Assembly: GCA_024641945.1 (NCBI GenBank)
Contig: JAHECD010000002.1
Span: 1-64,000, forward strand
Length of the DNA stretch: 64,000 bases
Direction: 5' to 3'
From: Rubrivivax sp.
GTDB lineage: Bacteria; Pseudomonadota; Gammaproteobacteria; Burkholderiales; Burkholderiaceae_C
The notes under the pieces were generated by a model. That model saw only the letters and a program-made list of their open reading frames with translations. It ran no database searches and was not told the DNA's origin. The position numbers and the translations under genes are program-made. Positions 43,440-52,267 of this stretch are shown here, one piece after another. Every line of letters starts with the position of its first letter. The first letter of the stretch is position 1.

Positions 43440-44936
43440 ATGGTCGTAGGGACGGGATTGGCAGCGCTGGGAGCGTTGGTCGCATTGGCGGCCGGCGCCG
43501 CCGCAGGCGCGCTTTTTGTCCTTCGTGGCGCACGTGGCAAGGCGCATCCCCTCGTGCCGCCTGCCTCATCGCGGGGCGACACGGCGCACTCCAACGACGA
43601 TGCCGCCGTCTCGGCGGCGCGAGCGGCCTTCGATGACGCCCTCGGCGTGGCCATTCAGCGCGCCGACCGCCACGGCGGTGCGGTGTGCGTGCTCTGCGTG
43701 GGCATCGACAACTTCCAACTCCTGAACGATACCTACGGGCACGAGGTCGGCGACGGCGTGCTGCGGGTGATCGGCGAGCGCATCGCCGCGGCCGGCGATG
43801 GGCGCTGCCCGATGGTCCGTCTGGGCGGGACCGAATTCCTGATCGCAACCGACGGCGACCTGGAGGCCGGCCGTGCGCTGGCGAGTCTGTTGCTGGCCGA
43901 ACTGAGCCGGGCGATCGACCTCAAGGACAACATCACCCAGGTGGCATGCTCGGTGGGGATTGCCTGCTATCCCAAGCACGGTGCCCGGCCGTTGCTGGTG
44001 AACCTGGCGGTGATGGCCATGCGTGCAGCGCGGGAAGGTGGCGGCAGCGCCCACGCCGAGTACCAGCCGCAGATGGGCGACGACCAGCGCGAGCACGCCG
44101 AACTCGCGCGCGACCTTCGAACGGCCGTCGAGCGGGGGCAGCTGTTGCTGTATTACCAGCCCAAGGTGGACGCGGTGAGCCTCCAGATCACCGCGGCCGA
44201 GGCGCTGCTGCGATGGCAGCACCCGACACGGGGCATCGTGAGCCCGACCATCTTCATCCCGATTGCAGAGCGCCACGGGCTGATCGGCGTGATCGGCAAC
44301 TGGGTTCTCGAAGAGGCGGCGCGGCAGGCGGCGCTCTGGCGCGACAAGGGCCTGCGCATGCGCGTGGCGATCAACGTCTCGGGCTACCAGATGCGCCAGG
44401 ACGATTTCATCGACCGGCTCGATCAGGCGCTGAGTGCCTACCGGTTGGTGCCGGGCCGTTTCACCTGCGAGATCACCGAGACGGTGGCCATGGAAGACAC
44501 GCGCGTGACGCAGCGGGCCTTCCAGCGGCTGGGCCAGCTGGGCGTGCACGTGTCGATCGATGATTTCGGCACCGGCCATTCGAGCCTGGCCGTGCTGCGG
44601 CGCCTGCCTGCGGCGGAGCTCAAGATCGACCGGGCCTTTGTCACGGACCTTGGCACGAGCGCCGATGCGCTGGCTGTGGCCAAGGCGGTCGTGCAGCTGG
44701 CGCATTCGCTCGACCTGCACGTCGTTGCCGAAGGCGTCGAGACGGAGGAACAGCGTGACCTGCTCCTCGAACTGGGTTGCGACGAGCTGCAGGGCTTTCT
44801 GTTCGCGCGCCCGATGACGGCCGCCGCGCTCGAACTCTGGGCGTTGAACGAGGACGATGGCGGCGACGATGGGTCCGAACGCCTGGGTTTCCGTGAATCG
44901 CTCTTTGCCGAGACGCGCACCGCCGACCTGGGCTGA
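43440..44936 (+). CDS. GGDEF (degenerate)-EAL protein, predicted c-di-GMP phosphodiesterase
   Basis: About 498 residues from ATG 43440. One N-terminal helix (3-24), a GGDEF domain whose signature reads GGTEF (about 129-133), which should abolish cyclase activity, and an EAL domain with conserved residues present: [38 protein letters not shown] and AEGVET. So it is a predicted phosphodiesterase that lowers c-di-GMP. A GTG at 43437 precedes the ATG. GATACT lies 6 nt before the ATG. Confidence 0.92.
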   Translation: MVVGTGLAALGALVALAAGAAAGALFVLRGARGKAHPLVPPASSRGDTAHSNDDAAVSAARAAFDDALGVAIQRADRHGGAVCVLCVGIDNFQLLNDTYGHEVGDGVLRVIGERIAAAGDGRCPMVRLGGTEFLIATDGDLEAGRALASLLLAELSRAIDLKDNITQVACSVGIACYPKHGARPLLVNLAVMAMRAAREGGGSAHAEYQPQMGDDQREHAELARDLRTAVERGQLLLYYQPKVDAVSLQITAAEALLRWQHPTRGIVSPTIFIPIAERHGLIGVIGNWVLEEAARQAALWRDKGLRMRVAINVSGYQMRQDDFIDRLDQALSAYRLVPGRFTCEITETVAMEDTRVTQRAFQRLGQLGVHVSIDDFGTGHSSLAVLRRLPAAELKIDRAFVTDLGTSADALAVAKAVVQLAHSLDLHVVAEGVETEEQRDLLLELGCDELQGFLFARPMTAAALELWALNEDDGGDDGSERLGFRESLFAETRTADLG

Positions 44937-44956
44937 TCGACCGGGTTCACGCGCTG

Positions 44957-44980
44957 GTAGGGCGTTGCGCTCCCTACAAT
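44957..44980 (+). promoter_or_regulatory. Hairpin/palindrome and -10 box before metH
   Basis: GTAGGG (44957-44962) and CCCTAC (44972-44977) form a 6-bp inverted repeat that overlaps the -10-like TACAAT (44975-44980). TACAAT ends 6 nt before the metH ATG. No -35 box or Shine-Dalgarno is convincing. A repressor on the palindrome would block the polymerase; which protein this could be is unknown. Confidence 0.45.
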
Positions 44981-44986
44981 TCCGGC

Positions 44987-46066
44987 ATGAATGCTCCTCT
45001 CAGCGCACGTGCCGGCGCACAACGTCCCGTCTATACCCGAGCAGCGGAATTGCCGTCGATCCTGGAGCAGCGGATCGTCGTCATCGATGGCGCCATGGGC
45101 ACCATGATCCAGCGCCACCGGTTGGGCGAAGGCGACTTTCGCGGCGAACGTTTTGCCACCCATGGCAAGGACCTCAAGGGCAACAACGACCTGCTCGTGC
45201 TGACCCGGTCTGACGTGGTTCGCGAGATTCACGAGCAGTACCTTGGCGCGGGCGCCGACATCATCGAGACCAACACCTTCGGTGCCACGTCGATTGCGCA
45301 GGAGGACTATGGCCTGGGTCCGCTGGCGCGGGAAATGAACGTCGCCGCAGCGCGCATCGCGCGCGAGGCCTGCGACCGGTTCAGCACGCCGGAAAAGCCC
45401 CGCTTCGTCGCGGGCGCCCTGGGCCCGACGCCGCGTACGGCCAGCATCAGCCCGGACGTGAACGACCCGGCGGCGCGCAACGTCAACTTCGATGAGTTGC
45501 GAGCGGCCTATCGCGAGCAGGCCGAGGGGCTGCTTGAAGGCGGCTGCGATCTCTTCATCGTCGAGACCATCTTCGATACGCTCAATGCCAAGGCCGCGTT
45601 GTTTGCGCTCGACGAATTGATGGACGACACGGGGGAGCGCCTGCCCGTCATCGTCAGCGGCACCGTCACCGATGCATCGGGCCGCATCCTGTCGGGGCAG
45701 ACGGTCGGGGCCTTCTGGCACTCGGTGCGGCACGCCAGGCCACTGGCCGTGGGCCTGAATTGCGCGCTGGGCGCCGCACTGATGCGCCCGTATGTCGAAG
45801 AGTTGTCCAAGCTGGCGGGTGACACGTTCGTGAGCTGCTATCCGAATGCGGGACTGCCCAACCCGATGAGCGAGACCGGCTTCGACGAAACGCCCGACGT
45901 CACCGGCGGCCTGATGGAGGGCTTCGTCAAGAGCGGCTTCCTCAATATCGCCGGCGGTTGCTGCGGCACGACGCCGGAACATATCGCCGAAATCGCGCGC
46001 CGGGTGTCGGCCTACCGGCCGCGTTCGCGCCACGACCCGCTGTTCAGCCCGCCACGGGTCACCTGA
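44987..46066 (+). CDS. metH: Methionine synthase MetH, homocysteine-binding N-terminal unit (split protein)
   Basis: 359 residues covering the homocysteine S-methyltransferase domain of cobalamin-dependent Met[32 protein letters not shown], and the three zinc cysteines in GLNCALGA and [10 protein letters not shown]. It stops where full MetH (about 1,200 residues) would enter the folate and cobalamin domains. In Burkholderiales these are commonly encoded by a separate gene; here that gene is not adjacent, since the next gene lies on the other strand. The BHMT family is an alternative, but the MetH-type segments favour MetH. Confidence 0.92.
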   Translation: MNAPLSARAGAQRPVYTRAAELPSILEQRIVVIDGAMGTMIQRHRLGEGDFRGERFATHGKDLKGNNDLLVLTRSDVVREIHEQYLGAGADIIETNTFGATSIAQEDYGLGPLAREMNVAAARIAREACDRFSTPEKPRFVAGALGPTPRTASISPDVNDPAARNVNFDELRAAYREQAEGLLEGGCDLFIVETIFDTLNAKAALFALDELMDDTGERLPVIVSGTVTDASGRILSGQTVGAFWHSVRHARPLAVGLNCALGAALMRPYVEELSKLAGDTFVSCYPNAGLPNPMSETGFDETPDVTGGLMEGFVKSGFLNIAGGCCGTTPEHIAEIARRVSAYRPRSRHDPLFSPPRVT

Positions 46067-46090
46067 AGGCGCCGCGGACCCCCGTTCCGG

Positions 46091-46924
46091 TCAAGGGTCG
46101 ACCACTGACGTGAGCGGTGCGTAGTTCGCGGGGCGCTTGGCTTTCCAGGCCTCGATCGCAGTGGCCATCTCGCCGATGTCGAAGATCGCGCTCTGCAGCA
46201 ATGTCATCTGATCGAGCGACTCGGCCGTGCCGTGATCGCGGGCAAAGTTCAGCGCACGCTTGCTCCCGCTGATGGCCAGTGGGCTCTTCGCGGCGATGCT
46301 CACGGCCAGGGCCTGGGCGTGTGCATTCGCGGAGGCGGCATCAGGCAGCACGGCGTTGACAAGGCCGGTCGCCAACGCGCGCTCGGCACCCAGGCGCTCG
46401 CCGGTGTAGGCCATTTCGCGGGCCACTGCGCCGGGAACGATCCTGGGCAGGCGCTGCAGCACGCCGAGGTCGGCCACCATCCCGATCTGGATCTCCTGGA
46501 CGGTGAAGAACGCATCGGCCGTGCAGACCCGCAGGTCGCAGGCGGCGGCGAGGTCGAGCGCCCCGCCGATGCATCCGCCTTGCACCACGCAAAGCGTGGG
46601 GAAGCGCGCCTCGTCGAGCGCGTCGATGCAGGCCATCAGCCGGCGCAGACCGTCCTGAAAGGACAGCCGCTTGCGGGCGTCTGTCAGGTCGAGCAGGCCG
46701 AAGTTGCCCGCGAAGACATCGAGGGCCATGCCGGCGCTGAAATGCTTGCCGGTGGAGCGCACGACGAGCGCACGTGTCCGGCCCTCGTCGCTCAGGCGAC
46801 AGACCGCGTCGCGCAGGGCCGGGAAGAACGGGGGCGCAAGGGTGTTCATCCGGGCGGGCTGGTTGAGCTCGAGGGTGGCGATGTGCGTGGCGGGGTCCAG
46901 ATCGAGGGTAAAGAATTCGTTCAT
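46091..46924 (-). CDS. Enoyl-CoA hydratase/isomerase family protein
   Basis: 277 residues, crotonase fold. Oxyanion-hole loops GKHFSAGMALDVF and GGCIGGALDLAAACDLRV are intact; acidic E at EIQIGMVADLG fits a delta(3,5)-delta(2,4)-dienoyl-CoA isomerase-like arrangement. Substrate not fixed. AAAGGA precedes the ATG at 46924. Convergent with metH, divergent from the lipase gene. Confidence 0.9.
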   Translation of the reverse strand: MNEFFTLDLDPATHIATLELNQPARMNTLAPPFFPALRDAVCRLSDEGRTRALVVRSTGKHFSAGMALDVFAGNFGLLDLTDARKRLSFQDGLRRLMACIDALDEARFPTLCVVQGGCIGGALDLAAACDLRVCTADAFFTVQEIQIGMVADLGVLQRLPRIVPGAVAREMAYTGERLGAERALATGLVNAVLPDAASANAHAQALAVSIAAKSPLAISGSKRALNFARDHGTAESLDQMTLLQSAIFDIGEMATAIEAWKAKRPANYAPLTSVVDP

Positions 46925-47038
46925 GGCGCTGTCCTTTCGTGAAAACTCGAGGCTGCCCGTGCGGTGTCCCCTTTGCGCGTGCTCACGGCTGCGCCCGCAG
47001 TGTGCCAGTGTGACGCAGCGCACCTACACTTGCCGACG

Positions 47039-47887
47039 ATGGGCTCACTCACCGCGTTCGACGGCACCAGCCTGCACCTGACCGGCTGGCCTGGGCCCCG
47101 GCCGGCGCGAGGCACGGTATTGCTGGTGCATGGTCTGGGCGAACATGCGGGCCGCTACGCCTGGCTTGCGGGTCAGTTGAATGCCGTGGGCTTGGACGTC
47201 GCGGCCTTCGACCACCGCGGCCATGGCCGCTCCGGCGGGCCGCGGGGCGGCCTGCCGGCGGATGACGCGCTGCTGCGTGACCTGTCCCAGGTGGTCGACC
47301 ATGTTCGACAGGCCTGCCCCGGCGCGCTCGTGATGCTCGGCCACAGCATGGGCGGGCTGATCGCGGCACGTTTCGTCGCCGAATCGCTCAGCGCTGCACC
47401 TGCCGCCTGGTCGCGCCCAGTCGATGCCCTCGTCCTGTCGTCACCCGCCCTGGCGCTGGGACTGAGCAGCGTCCAACGGTTCCTGCTCAAGGTCGGCATG
47501 GCGCTTCGGCCAGATGGTGCACAAGGCAACGGGTTGAAGCCCGAGTGGGTCAGCCGCGATGCGGCGGTTGTCAAGGCGTACCTCGATGACCCACTGGTAC
47601 ACGACCGGATCACCCCGCGCCTGGTGCAATTCATTCTGCTGGGCGGCGAACGCGTGCGCGCGCTGGCGCCACGCTGGTCGACGCCCACGCTGTTGCTCTG
47701 GGCCGGAGCCGACCGTTGCGTGGTGCCGGCCGGCAGTGCGGAATTTGCAGCGGCGGCGCCGCGGCCCATTCTTCAGGCGCGTTGCTTCGGCGCGCTTTTC
47801 CACGAGATCTTCAACGAGCCCGAAAAGGGCGACGTGGTGTCCGAATTGCGGCGCTGGCTCGGCCAGTTGCCATTTGCCGGCCATTGA
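47039..47887 (+). CDS. Alpha/beta hydrolase (monoacylglycerol lipase-like)
   Basis: 282 residues. Nucleophile serine in MLGHSMGGLIAARF, acid in LLWAGADRCVVP and histidine in FGALFHEIFNEPEKG: the Ser-Asp-His triad of the Hydrolase_4/lysophospholipase family. Opening FDGTSLHLTGWPGPRPARGTVLLVHGLGEHAGRY shows the oxyanion-hole HGLGEH. No signal peptide. TACACT lies 8 nt before the ATG. Confidence 0.9.
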   Translation: MGSLTAFDGTSLHLTGWPGPRPARGTVLLVHGLGEHAGRYAWLAGQLNAVGLDVAAFDHRGHGRSGGPRGGLPADDALLRDLSQVVDHVRQACPGALVMLGHSMGGLIAARFVAESLSAAPAAWSRPVDALVLSSPALALGLSSVQRFLLKVGMALRPDGAQGNGLKPEWVSRDAAVVKAYLDDPLVHDRITPRLVQFILLGGERVRALAPRWSTPTLLLWAGADRCVVPAGSAEFAAAAPRPILQARCFGALFHEIFNEPEKGDVVSELRRWLGQLPFAGH

Positions 47888-47940
47888 CGCCGATGGGGCA
47901 AGTCCTTGCCGAACGCAGACATCCGCATGGGGTACTCCGA

Positions 47941-49416
47941 ATGAACGCACGCGATCCGAACCCGCCGATGCCTGGTGACGCCATCGAAGCGCTGGCCGCC
48001 TACTCGCGGCGCGCCTGGGACGAGCAGATCGTGCCGGCCCTGACCGACTACATCGCCATACCGGCGAAGAGCCCGATGTTCGATGTCGACTGGGCGCGCA
48101 ACGGCCACATCGAGAGAGTCGTGGGCGACGCGGCGTCGTGGGTCGAGAGCCGCCAGGTGGCCGGTCTGACGCTCGAGGTGGTTCGCATCGAGGGGCGAAC
48201 GCCGGTGATCTTCTTCGAGATCCCCGCCACCAAGGTCGGCTGCGACGACACCGTCGTCTTCTACGGCCACCTGGACAAGCAGCCCGAGTTCGATGGCTGG
48301 CGCGCGGACCTGGGCCCATGGACACCCAAGCTCGAAGACGAGAAGCTCTATGGCCGCGGCGGTGCCGACGACGGTTATGCGATCTACGCCGCGCTCACGT
48401 CGATCATGGCGCTCGATGCACAAGGGTTGCCGCGCCCGCGGTGCGTCGGCCTGATCGAGACCTGCGAGGAAAGTGGCTCCGGCGACCTGCCGGCCTACCT
48501 GGATGCCTTGCGTGCCCGGCTCGGCCGGGTGAGTCTGGTCGTCTGCCTCGACTCCGGCGCCGGCAACTACGACCAGCTCTGGCTCACGACCAGCCTGCGT
48601 GGCAACGTGACGGGAACGCTGAAGGTCGAGATCCTGACCGAAGGCGTGCACTCCGGCGACGCCAGTGGACTGGTGCCGTCGAGCTTTCGCATCCTGCGGC
48701 ACGTGCTGGACCGGCTGGAAGATTCGCGCACCGGGCTGCTGCTGCCCGAAAGCTTCCACTGCGCGATCCCGGCGTCGCGCGTGGCGCAGGCCCGTGCGAC
48801 GGCTGACATCCTGCGCGACGAGGTCTGGAAACGGTTTCCCTGGGCTTGCGGTGCGGACGGCATGGCCACATTGCCAACCACGACCGACCCCGTGGAGGCG
48901 CTTCTCAACCGGACCTGGCGGCCGACGCTGAGCGTCACCGGTGTCGACGGGATGCCGGCGCTCGGCAATGCCGGCAATGTGCTGCGCCCCTACACCGCGT
49001 TCAAGCTCAGCCTGCGCCTGCCGCCGCTGGTGGCGGGGCACGAGGCGGCCGTGCGGCTCAAGGCACTGCTCGAGGACAACGCGCCGTACAACGCCCGGGT
49101 GACCTTCGTGCCCGATGGCCGCGTCGGGGCCTGGGGCGCCACCGGATGGGATGCGCCGGCGTTGGCGCCGTGGCTCGAGAAGGCGCTCGATGCGGCGTCA
49201 CAAGCACACTTCGGTGCGCCCCTCGGCTACATCGGACAAGGCGGCACGATTCCGTTGATGAGCATGCTCGCACTGGGCTTTCCAGGTGCGCAGATGATGG
49301 TCTGTGGTGTGCTCGGACCCAAGAGCAATGCCCACGGCCCCAACGAGTTCCTGCACGTGCCCTACGGCACGCGGCTGACGGCTGCGGTGGCACACGTCAT
49401 CGCGGCGCATCCCTGA
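47941..49416 (+). CDS. M20-family metallopeptidase
   Basis: 491 residues. Zinc ligands visible: FYGHLDKQPE (His), YGRGGADDGYA (bridging Asp), TCEESGSGDL (Glu pair) and NAHGPNEFLH (His). Dimerisation domain in the middle. Its size and GHLDKQPE/HSGDASGLVPSSFR segments fit the ArgE/DapE-related M20 dipeptidase group (carnosinase-like). Cytosolic. Downstream of the lipase gene with 53 bp between. Confidence 0.92.
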   Translation: MNARDPNPPMPGDAIEALAAYSRRAWDEQIVPALTDYIAIPAKSPMFDVDWARNGHIERVVGDAASWVESRQVAGLTLEVVRIEGRTPVIFFEIPATKVGCDDTVVFYGHLDKQPEFDGWRADLGPWTPKLEDEKLYGRGGADDGYAIYAALTSIMALDAQGLPRPRCVGLIETCEESGSGDLPAYLDALRARLGRVSLVVCLDSGAGNYDQLWLTTSLRGNVTGTLKVEILTEGVHSGDASGLVPSSFRILRHVLDRLEDSRTGLLLPESFHCAIPASRVAQARATADILRDEVWKRFPWACGADGMATLPTTTDPVEALLNRTWRPTLSVTGVDGMPALGNAGNVLRPYTAFKLSLRLPPLVAGHEAAVRLKALLEDNAPYNARVTFVPDGRVGAWGATGWDAPALAPWLEKALDAASQAHFGAPLGYIGQGGTIPLMSMLALGFPGAQMMVCGVLGPKSNAHGPNEFLHVPYGTRLTAAVAHVIAAHP

Positions 49417-49684
49417 GCCGATTGCGCTGAGCCGCCCTGGCGCCGCCGGGCGGCGCGGGTCGCCGCCGTTCCCATCGCCCCTTTTCGCGTCCGCGAAAGT
49501 CCGCGCGCGGGAGCCTGCCTGGCGCTGTGCATTTCAACGCGCCGACGACCAGATTGCGCCATGGTTACTGAAAAGTCTTGTTACGACCATATAGTCACTA
49601 AGGTGAACTGTACGGTCTATTATTTCGACTCGAGAGTTCATTTGCCCGGTGCCTTGCGCCTCAACTCACAGGAGTACCAGACCC
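49417..49684 (+). promoter_or_regulatory. AT-rich upstream region of the fasciclin genes
   Basis: 268 bp without a real gene. AT-rich from 49560 on. TATTAT (49618-49623) is a good -10; a -35-like TCACTA lies about 17-18 bp upstream, a weak match. AGGAG at about 49670 serves the fasciclin gene. A 66-codon reading frame (49561-49761) is not considered real. Confidence 0.45.
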
Positions 49685-50611
49685 ATGTTTGCGAAATTCC
49701 GAAACCTGCTGGCCGCCGGCAGCGTGGCCATCTTGGCCGCCTGTGGCGGTGGCGGCGATGATCAAAGCGTCCTCGAAATCGCCCAGTCCGACACACGCTT
49801 CAGCATCCTGGCCGAGGCCGTGGTGGCTGCCGACCTGACGGCCACCGTGGGAGGGTCCGATCCGATCACCTTGTTCGCGCCGACGAACGATGCTTTCGTG
49901 GCCTTGCTGGGCGAGCTCGGTCTGACGAAAGACCAACTCCTGGCGGACAAGGCGTTGCTCACGACGGTACTCACCTATCACGTCGTACCGGGCAAGGTGG
50001 CCAAGTCGGCCGTTCCGGTCGGCAAGGCGATCACGACAGCGCAGGGCGGCATCTTCAAGGCCGAGGTTGGAGGATCTGCATTGACGATCCAGGATGGTCG
50101 CAACCGGGTGGCCAATGTCGTCGAAACGGACATTGGTGCCAGCAATGGCGTCGTGCATGTTCTCGACAAAGTGCTGTTGCCCGCGGACAAGAATGTGGTC
50201 GAAACGGCCCAGTCTTTGCCCGACTTCAGCATCCTTGTCGAGGCCGTCGTGGCGGCCGATCTGCAAGGTGCGCTGTCGGCAGACGGCCCGTTGACGGTCT
50301 TTGCACCCACCAACGCGGCCTTCGCCGCGCTGCTGGACGAGATCGGGATGACCAAGGACGCGCTCCTCGCCGACAAGACACTGTTGACCAGCGTGCTGCG
50401 TTACCACGTGGTGGGGTCGCGGACGCTGAAGGCGGATGTGCCGATAGGCATGCCGATCGGCACGCTGGAACCCGGCAAGACGTTCACCGTCGGAAGCAGC
50501 CTCGCGATCACCGATGGCAGCGGTCGCATCTCGAACATCACGGCGACCGACGTGCTCACGAGCAATGGCGTGATCCACGTCATCGACAAGGTGTTGTTGC
50601 CTTCGCCCTGA
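49685..50611 (+). CDS. Lipoprotein with two fasciclin (FAS1) domains
   Basis: 308 residues. Lipoprotein signal with lipobox LAAC (about residues 16-19) followed by GGGGDD. Two FAS1 domains (about 25-165 and 170-308), each with FAPTNDAF/FAPTNAAF, YHVVPG/YHVVGS and a closing [29 protein letters not shown]1 domains bind cell-surface polymers or ligands. Asp after the lipid Cys is absent, so outer membrane location is likely. AGGAG precedes the ATG at about 12 nt. Confidence 0.92.
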   Translation: MFAKFRNLLAAGSVAILAACGGGGDDQSVLEIAQSDTRFSILAEAVVAADLTATVGGSDPITLFAPTNDAFVALLGELGLTKDQLLADKALLTTVLTYHVVPGKVAKSAVPVGKAITTAQGGIFKAEVGGSALTIQDGRNRVANVVETDIGASNGVVHVLDKVLLPADKNVVETAQSLPDFSILVEAVVAADLQGALSADGPLTVFAPTNAAFAALLDEIGMTKDALLADKTLLTSVLRYHVVGSRTLKADVPIGMPIGTLEPGKTFTVGSSLAITDGSGRISNITATDVLTSNGVIHVIDKVLLPSP

Positions 50612-50660
50612 ACGGCGGCCTTTCTCTCGACAGTTTTATCCAACCCCTTAGGAGTCAATC

Positions 50661-51113
50661 ATGAAAAAGTTCGTTGCCATCATCGCCATCGCCTCGGCTT
50701 CGCTCGGCGTTCAAGCCAAGGACATCGTCGACACCGCCGTCGCGGCCGGCAGCTTCAAGACGCTGGCCGCCGCGCTGCAGGCCGCTGGGCTCGTCGATAC
50801 CCTCAAGGGCAAGGGGCCGTTCACGGTCTTCGCGCCGACCGACGACGCCTTCGCAAAGATTCCGAAAGCCGATCTCGACGCGTTGCTCAAGGACAAGGCC
50901 AAGTTGACGGCCGTGCTGACCTACCACGTGGTGCCGGCGGCCGTGATGGCCAAGGACGTCAAGGCCGGCATGGTCAAGACCGTGCAGGGCTCGGAGCTCA
51001 CGATCGGCACGTCGGGAGGCGTCACGGTCGACGGCGCCAAGGTCGTGCAGGCGGATGTCGTGGCGGACAACGGCGTCATCCACGTCATCGATTCGGTCGT
51101 GATGCCGAAGTAA
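50661..51113 (+). CDS. Secreted single fasciclin-domain protein
   Basis: 150 residues. Signal peptide of about 19 residues (ending GVQA), then one FAS1 domain with [21 protein letters not shown] and [19 protein letters not shown] about 6 nt before the ATG fixes the start. It lies 49 bp after the double-domain lipoprotein; the two are probably co-transcribed and derived from a duplication of the domain. Convergent with amgK (7 bp between). Confidence 0.94.
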   Translation: MKKFVAIIAIASASLGVQAKDIVDTAVAAGSFKTLAAALQAAGLVDTLKGKGPFTVFAPTDDAFAKIPKADLDALLKDKAKLTAVLTYHVVPAAVMAKDVKAGMVKTVQGSELTIGTSGGVTVDGAKVVQADVVADNGVIHVIDSVVMPK

Positions 51114-51120
51114 CCCCGTC

Positions 51121-52179
51121 CTAGAACGTGTAGCCCGCAGCGAGCCGGCGTTCAGACATCGGCTCGATGAGGGTCAACAACGGCTGCAGCGGGCGGTATC
51201 GCAGCCCGACCTTCGTCATGTACGCGAAGAAGCGCGGCAAGTCGGTCGAATAGGCCGGCTTGCCGTCGCGATGTTTCAGGCGGCAGAAGATGCCGGCCAC
51301 CTTGAGGTGGCGCTGCAAACCCATCCACTCGAGTTGTCGCCAGAACTCGCCAAAGTCATCCTCTACCGGCAACGAGGCGCGGCGAGCCTGATCCCACCAG
51401 CGGACGGCCCAGTCGATCTCGCGCGCTTCGTCCCACGAGACGAAGGCGTCTCGCAGCAGACAAGCCAGGTCGTAGGTGATGGGCCCTTGCACGGCGTCCT
51501 GGAAATCGAGGATCCCCGGGTTCGGATCGGCCACCATCAGGTTGCGCGGCATCCAGTCACGGTGGACGGGTACCACGGGCTGCGCGAGCGCACTGTCGAT
51601 CAGAAGGCGACAAAGGACGTCCCACTGCGCACGCTGGTTCGCGTCCCACACGATGCCGAACTCATGCTGGACGCACCACTCCGGGAACAACGCGAGCTCG
51701 CGAGCCAGCATCGCTTCGTCGTAAACAGGCAGGCTGCTGCCGTCGACCTGCTGCTGAAACTGCACCAGGGCGAGCACGGCGTCCCGCATCAGCGTATCCG
51801 CGCCTTCCGGCGTGGCATCCTGCAGCGCCTTGAGGTACGGAACGTTGCCGAGATCTGCCAACAACAGGAAGCCCTGCGCGGCATCACATTCGAGAACCGC
51901 CGGCGCATGCAATCCAGCGTCGCGGATCAGCCCCGCGATATGGACGAACGGGCGCACGTCTTCCTGCGGTGGCGGAGCATCCATCACGATGAAGCTGCTC
52001 GTTGCCGAATGGACGCGAAGATAGCGCCTGAAACTTGCATCGGCGGAGGCCGGCGCGATCGATTCGACCCGCAGCGCGTGGCGGGGAGCGATCTGGTCGA
52101 GCCAGGCGTAGAAGGCCGATCGGCGCGCAGGATCCGGCCAGGCGATGGCTGCTGGGTCGGTGGAGGGAATTGCCGTCAA
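51121..52179 (-). CDS. amgK: N-acetylmuramate/N-acetylglucosamine kinase AmgK
   Basis: 352 residues, aminoglycoside phosphotransferase fold: catalytic VVPVHRDWMPRNLMV and metal-binding GILDFQDAVQGPITYDLA. AmgK phosphorylates recycled MurNAc/GlcNAc at C1 in the peptidoglycan-recycling bypass that feeds UDP-MurNAc. Start TTG 52179 (MTAIPSTDP) is the only option near the start; no upstream ATG. Divergent from lptD as in Pseudomonas. The usual downstream partner murU is not next to it; fasciclin genes are. Confidence 0.92.
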   Translation of the reverse strand: MTAIPSTDPAAIAWPDPARRSAFYAWLDQIAPRHALRVESIAPASADASFRRYLRVHSATSSFIVMDAPPPQEDVRPFVHIAGLIRDAGLHAPAVLECDAAQGFLLLADLGNVPYLKALQDATPEGADTLMRDAVLALVQFQQQVDGSSLPVYDEAMLARELALFPEWCVQHEFGIVWDANQRAQWDVLCRLLIDSALAQPVVPVHRDWMPRNLMVADPNPGILDFQDAVQGPITYDLACLLRDAFVSWDEAREIDWAVRWWDQARRASLPVEDDFGEFWRQLEWMGLQRHLKVAGIFCRLKHRDGKPAYSTDLPRFFAYMTKVGLRYRPLQPLLTLIEPMSERRLAAGYTF

Positions 52180-52229
52180 GTGCGGTCCAGTGCAGGCAGT
52201 TGTCGAGGGGCCCGGCGCGCGTCACGCGC

Positions 52230-52261
52230 TTGCACCCCTCGTGGATAATCAATTCTACAAA
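52230..52261 (+). promoter_or_regulatory. Candidate lptD promoter
   Basis: TTGCAC (52230-52235), GATAAT (52244-52249) and TACAAA (52256-52261). No pair has ideal spacing. TACAAA lies 6 nt before the lptD ATG at 52268. It lies in the 88-bp amgK-lptD divergent region. Confidence 0.4.
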
Positions 52262-52267
52262 CCGTCC

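Noticed and set aside
49561-49761. 66-codon plus-strand frame before the fasciclin lipoprotein
   Set aside because: Overlaps the lipoprotein start, no ribosome-binding site, no resemblance to a known protein; the region reads as promoter.
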